NCBI GenBank assembly: GCA_017412405.1
Contig: JAFPYB010000164.1
Location: 1 to 33,522, forward strand
Direction: 5' to 3'
Length of the DNA: 33,522 nt
Origin: Treponema sp.
GTDB lineage: Bacteria > Spirochaetota > Spirochaetia > Treponematales > Treponemataceae
The position numbers and the translations under genes are program-made. The notes below the pieces were generated by a model. That model saw only the letters and a program-made list of their open reading frames with translations. It searched no databases and was not told where the DNA came from. Below are positions 30,299 through 33,522 of the stretch, piece after piece. The stretch's first letter is position 1, and every line of letters begins with the position of its first letter.

Positions 30299-31462
30299 AT
30301 GAACAAGGAAGTAAAATCGTATTATACAGATAAAATCAGGGCGATTGACGCAAAAATCGAAGCAATCAAGATTGCCTTTTCGCCGCTCACGTTCCAAGCA
30401 ATCCGTGCGCTCATTGAGCTGGGACTGCTCCAGAAAATATCCGATGCGGGCGACGAAGGAATCACCGTGAGGGAGCTTTCAAAGTTATCCGGCATTTCAG
30501 AATACGGCGTCGGCGTGCTTTCGGAAATGGCGCTCGGCATGGGAGTCATCAAAATACGCAGGGACGATTGCCCAAGTGCGTCCAGCAATGGCGAAAACGC
30601 ATCAAGCCAATGCCGGACAGAATCTTCAAACTACGATTTGGGTCATCTCGTCCTTGGAAAAATCGGCTGGTTCCTGCTGGAAGACAATTGCACCCGCGTC
30701 AACTTCAATTTTACGAACGACATTTGCTACAAAGGCGCATTCAACCTCATCGATTCAATAAAAAACGAGAAGCCTGAAGGTCTTAAAGTATTCGGCGACA
30801 AATGGGCCACCGTGTACGAAGCCCTTTCCACGTTGCCTGAGCGCGAGAAAAAATCATGGTTCGATTTTGACCATTTCTATTCGGACATAGCTTTTCCCGA
30901 AGCTCTCCCCATCGTATACGCAAAAAAGCCCAAGAATTTGTTCGATATTGGCGGAAACACCGGAAAATGGGCAATTGCGTCCTGCAAGTACGACAGCAAC
31001 GTACACGTTTCAATCGTGGATTTGCCGGGCCAAACTGCCGTTGCCCAGAAAAATGCAAAAGACGCGGGCTTTGCCGACAGAATCAGCTTTGTGAGCGGAA
31101 ACGTTCTCGACAGCGAGACAAAACTTCCTGCTGGTGCTGATGCCGTATGGATGAGCCAGTTCTTGGACTGCTTTTCGCTCCACCAAATCACAAAAATCCT
31201 CAAAAAGATTTACAATTCCGTTGACACAAACTGCGATGTGTTCGTCATGGAGCCGCTGTGGGATATGCAGAAATTTGAGGGAGAAAGCTACGCATTGCAG
31301 GCAACGAGTCTCTATTTCACCTGCATTGCAAACGGAAACAGCAAAATGTACCGATACGGCGAGCTTGTGGGGGCAATTGAGGCGGCAGGATTCCACCTTG
31401 TAACGGCGCACCACAATCTTGGCTCAAATTTCTATTCGATTTTGAATTTTAGGAAAAACTAA
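30299..31462 (+). CDS. SAM-dependent methyltransferase with N-terminal winged-helix domain
   Basis: The 387-residue protein resembles class I methyltransferases of the plant O-methyltransferase type (methyltransferase family 2). The N-terminal ~110 residues look like the winged-helix dimerisation domain (FQAIRALIELGLLQKISD...ISEYGVGVLSEMALGMG). The SAM-binding motif I is LFDIGGNTGKWAIA (residues ~217-230), followed by VSIVDLPGQTAVA and the later ADAVWMSQFLDCF. The substrate is likely to be a small phenolic or other metabolite with a hydroxyl group, by family analogy. The last base of its stop codon is the first base of the acyltransferase start, so the two genes are translationally coupled. 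Such pairs occur in pigment and aryl-polyene-type clusters, but the other genes of such a cluster are not here. Confidence 0.85.
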   Translation: MNKEVKSYYTDKIRAIDAKIEAIKIAFSPLTFQAIRALIELGLLQKISDAGDEGITVRELSKLSGISEYGVGVLSEMALGMGVIKIRRDDCPSASSNGENASSQCRTESSNYDLGHLVLGKIGWFLLEDNCTRVNFNFTNDICYKGAFNLIDSIKNEKPEGLKVFGDKWATVYEALSTLPEREKKSWFDFDHFYSDIAFPEALPIVYAKKPKNLFDIGGNTGKWAIASCKYDSNVHVSIVDLPGQTAVAQKNAKDAGFADRISFVSGNVLDSETKLPAGADAVWMSQFLDCFSLHQITKILKKIYNSVDTNCDVFVMEPLWDMQKFEGESYALQATSLYFTCIANGNSKMYRYGELVGAIEAAGFHLVTAHHNLGSNFYSILNFRKN

Positions 31463-32268
31463 TGGACACATCACCTTCCAATGCATCACGCTGTACAAAA
31501 AATCCAATCGTGTTTTTTCTGCGCACAATCGCAAAACTATCCTGCTATTTTGTGTTCGGACTTGCAACAATCGCATTCTCAGTCACGCTGCTTCCGCTGC
31601 TGCTCATTTTTGTGCATCCCTACGAACGGTTCCAGCGAGTGTGCCGACGGATTTTGCACATATGTTTGATTTGTTATCGGTGGTATCTCAGGATTGTGGG
31701 AGTGGCAAAAGTCAAAGTGAGCGACAAGGCGGCACTCAAAAACGCAAAATCTGTCATCATCGCGGCAAACCATCCGTCGCTTCTTGATTCGGTGATTCTT
31801 GTGTCATTCCTTCCATGCACCGATTTCATCGTCAAAATGGCATTGTCAAAGCGGAACGTCCTGAGCTTCATCGTGAATTTGCTGCTTACCCCCAATTCAA
31901 TCGACTACAGGGAAATAATCGAGCGCACGAAAAAAAATTTTGCGGGCGGTGGTACGATTGCTGTTTTTCCAGAAGGAACACGAAGCCTTCCTACAGGACA
32001 AAACCGATTCAAAAAAGGTGCAGCGCGTCTTTCCCTTGCCACGGGCTGCCCCATTCTCCCCGTGCACATTGGCGGAAACGACAAATATGGGCTTCGTAAA
32101 GGCGAGCATCCGTGGCAGATAAACCCAGACGGCGCATACGAGTATGTGTTCACCGTGAAAGACTTGCTGTACCCGGACGAATTCGCGGGGCTTCCAGAGC
32201 CAATTGCGGCAAAAAGGTACACGGCAAAACTCCGCGCCATTCTTGCCGATGAAAACAACAAATCATGA
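31462..32268 (+). CDS. 1-acyl-sn-glycerol-3-phosphate acyltransferase-like protein (PlsC family)
   Basis: The product is a membrane-bound acyltransferase of 268 residues in the PlsC/LPLAT family, which moves an acyl chain to a lysophospholipid or related acceptor. The catalytic motif NHPSLLD is at about residues 98-104 and the acceptor-binding motif VFPEGTRS at about 172-179. One or two hydrophobic helices lie near the N-terminus (FVFGLATIAFSVTLLPLLLIFV). Coupling with the methyltransferase suggests that it acylates the methylated product or works in the same pathway. Otherwise a general phosphatidic acid role is possible. It ends convergent with the AAA-ATPase gene. Confidence 0.88.
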   Translation: MDTSPSNASRCTKNPIVFFLRTIAKLSCYFVFGLATIAFSVTLLPLLLIFVHPYERFQRVCRRILHICLICYRWYLRIVGVAKVKVSDKAALKNAKSVIIAANHPSLLDSVILVSFLPCTDFIVKMALSKRNVLSFIVNLLLTPNSIDYREIIERTKKNFAGGGTIAVFPEGTRSLPTGQNRFKKGAARLSLATGCPILPVHIGGNDKYGLRKGEHPWQINPDGAYEYVFTVKDLLYPDEFAGLPEPIAAKRYTAKLRAILADENNKS

Positions 32269-32316
32269 AATTGACAATTTTTCTTTCTTACGTTTTTGGC
32301 TTTTCTGATATACGAA

Positions 32317-33522
32317 TTATTCCTTTACGAACTGCTCTATCTGACATTCGTGAGTTTTCGTCTCCTCGTCATAATTCACTCCCACGAAGAGCAGGTTTCC
32401 GCTGTAGCCTTCCAGAGATGAAAAATATTTCTTTTCCCTGATTTGATTGAGAGCAGATTCCGTGCTGCCGTTTCGTTTGAGTTCGATTATCATGGCGGGA
32501 ATGTTTGCCACAAAGGGAATGAAAACGACATCCGCAAAGCCCTTGCCCGTGGTCATCTCCTTGATAATCGTGTATTTGTTGAGGGCATAGATAAAAGAAA
32601 GGTAAATCGCACTTTGCAGGGCATCTTCGTTGTTGTAGCTTCGGTTGCTGGTAACATGAATGTGGCTTTCATCCAGAGATTTTGCCACCGCTTCGGAATT
32701 AAGGCGAAGGGTTTCCGCGAGAAGTTCTTTTGAGCCTTGAATGATTTTATTGGTGACAGAGTAGTCGTTCATGACGGAAACTGCGCTAGTCCATTCAATC
32801 TGCACTTCTTTATTGGGAATTGAGCATGTTTTTTCAGTTTTGTCGTAAGAAAGGTAGCCTAAATGCAGGAGATATGTGAACACATCGTCTTTTGAGCAAA
32901 AGTCTGTCATTGTATTCATGAACATCGTTACATTTACATCGACGCTTTCGCCTGCAAGCATTTTGATTACATCATCTTTTGTTCCGGCGAAATTCTGCTG
33001 GATTCGCTCGCTGATTACCGCATAAGTAGAGGTTTTGCTCCAATAGCTTTCAAAACTTTCGTTTTCGATGCACATCACGACAGATTCTGGATTGTAGATT
33101 TCTAAGCCCCTTTGCTTGTATCCGTCATACCAACGGCGGCACTCCTCATAATCCACATCATACTTTTTGCACAATTCCTGAACTTCGTCAGCCGTGAAAC
33201 CGATGTAAGGAGCAAGTTTTCCCGCGTCCAAGATTGTATATTCCCGGAAATTATTCAGCTTCGACTGAATCCGGTCACGCACCACAGGCAAAATTCCCGT
33301 AAGATAAGCGAGGGCAATGGCGGGGCGAACGGTATTGCTTTTAAAAAGCCCGTTCAAAAAATCCAAATACTGGGTAAAAAGGGCTGGAGGAACATTTTCC
33401 CGCACGAGAACATCATATTCATCAATGATAATTACAAACTGCTCTCCCAATGCCGCATATATGTCAATAATAGCCTGTGCTATAGAACCTTTTTCGTTGA
33501 TTGCGACCGTAGGAAATTCGAC
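32317..33522 (-). CDS. AAA-ATPase-like / PD-(D/E)XK nuclease-like protein, 5' end outside window
   Basis: The protein matches the AAA-ATPase_like (PF09820) plus PDDEXK_9 (PF08011, DUF1703) type. At least 401 residues are in the window, and the frame stays open to the edge, so the N-terminus with the P-loop is missing. The Walker B region is FVIIIDEYDVLV, and PAIALAYLTGILPVVRDRIQSKLNNF follows. The middle contains YDGYKQRGLEIYNPESVVMCI, typical of the family. The C-terminal nuclease-like fold shows FADVVFIPF and MIIELKRN, with Asp and ELK in the PD-(D/E)XK positions. Such proteins occur in many copies in treponemes, Bacteroidetes and Fibrobacter. Their function is unknown; a link to mobile elements or defence has been suggested but is not shown here. 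Confidence 0.88.
   Translation of the reverse strand, partial: VEFPTVAINEKGSIAQAIIDIYAALGEQFVIIIDEYDVLVRENVPPALFTQYLDFLNGLFKSNTVRPAIALAYLTGILPVVRDRIQSKLNNFREYTILDAGKLAPYIGFTADEVQELCKKYDVDYEECRRWYDGYKQRGLEIYNPESVVMCIENESFESYWSKTSTYAVISERIQQNFAGTKDDVIKMLAGESVDVNVTMFMNTMTDFCSKDDVFTYLLHLGYLSYDKTEKTCSIPNKEVQIEWTSAVSVMNDYSVTNKIIQGSKELLAETLRLNSEAVAKSLDESHIHVTSNRSYNNEDALQSAIYLSFIYALNKYTIIKEMTTGKGFADVVFIPFVANIPAMIIELKRNGSTESALNQIREKKYFSSLEGYSGNLLFVGVNYDEETKTHECQIEQFVKE

Noticed and set aside
32268-32290. AAATT...AATTT hairpin after the acyltransferase as a terminator
   Set aside because: The stem is only five A-T pairs with a three-base loop; too weak to claim.
1-33522. tRNA or rRNA genes, CRISPR arrays, insertion sequences and prophage genes
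   Set aside because: I looked at the intergenic stretches for cloverleaf-like or repeated patterns and for transposase or phage proteins, and saw none. A tRNA scan was not possible here.

Overview
The window looks like chromosomal DNA of an anaerobic, host- or rumen-associated spirochaete, most likely a Treponema-type organism. This is inferred from gene content and not from a marker gene. The pointers are HPr plus HPr kinase beside lexA, many Lys-rich-signal lipoproteins with relaxed lipoboxes, porin-like outer-membrane barrels, LpoB and LPP20 lipoproteins, and an expansin. No rRNA, tRNA, CRISPR array, insertion sequence or phage module was seen.

Layout. 1-5311 (minus): an edge-truncated PAS/GAF-like/GGDEF protein, then lrgB, lrgA and a purF-type gene, all downstream of an outer-membrane porin whose signal peptide is cut off by an in-frame amber codon. 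5381-8757 (plus): a Mbeg1-like hydrolase, then an ACT-domain protein followed by aspS. 8769-10224 (minus): a DUF2156 / YkgJ-type pair. 10289-13701 (plus): an expansin-like lipoprotein, an M24 peptidase, an LPP20 lipoprotein and a metallophosphoesterase. 13717-14775 (minus): a beta-barrel protein. 14874-19607 (plus): an RpiB-type isomerase, a small outer-membrane barrel with a long leader, LpoB-like and LPP20 lipoproteins, and a sodium:solute symporter. 19671-20749 (minus): a TSCPD protein and a Mrp-type ATPase. 20782-23601 (plus): rsmE, a HExxH metalloprotease-like protein and ddl. 23612-28614 (minus): hprK with its own terminator, then ptsH-lexA-holA-uvrB. 28825-32268 (plus): an AICAR-transformylase-only purH, a gene remnant with two hairpins, and a methyltransferase/acyltransferase pair. 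32317-33522 (minus): an edge-truncated AAA-ATPase/PD-(D/E)XK protein.

Themes. Much of the window concerns the cell envelope: three outer-membrane barrels, four lipoproteins, ddl, lrgAB and plsC. A second theme is DNA repair and carbon regulation (lexA, uvrB, holA, ptsH, hprK). Two purine-pathway genes are both atypical. The PurF-like protein lacks the catalytic residues of its glutaminase domain, and the PurH-like protein lacks the IMP-cyclohydrolase half.

The most striking system-level observation is a recurring promoter layout. At nine or ten genes that begin transcription units, a recognisable -10 box ends only 6-9 bases before the ATG, usually with a -35-like hexamer 17 or 18 bases upstream and with no properly spaced Shine-Dalgarno sequence. 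These would give leaderless mRNAs. Other genes in the window carry ordinary Shine-Dalgarno sequences, so two initiation modes appear to coexist.
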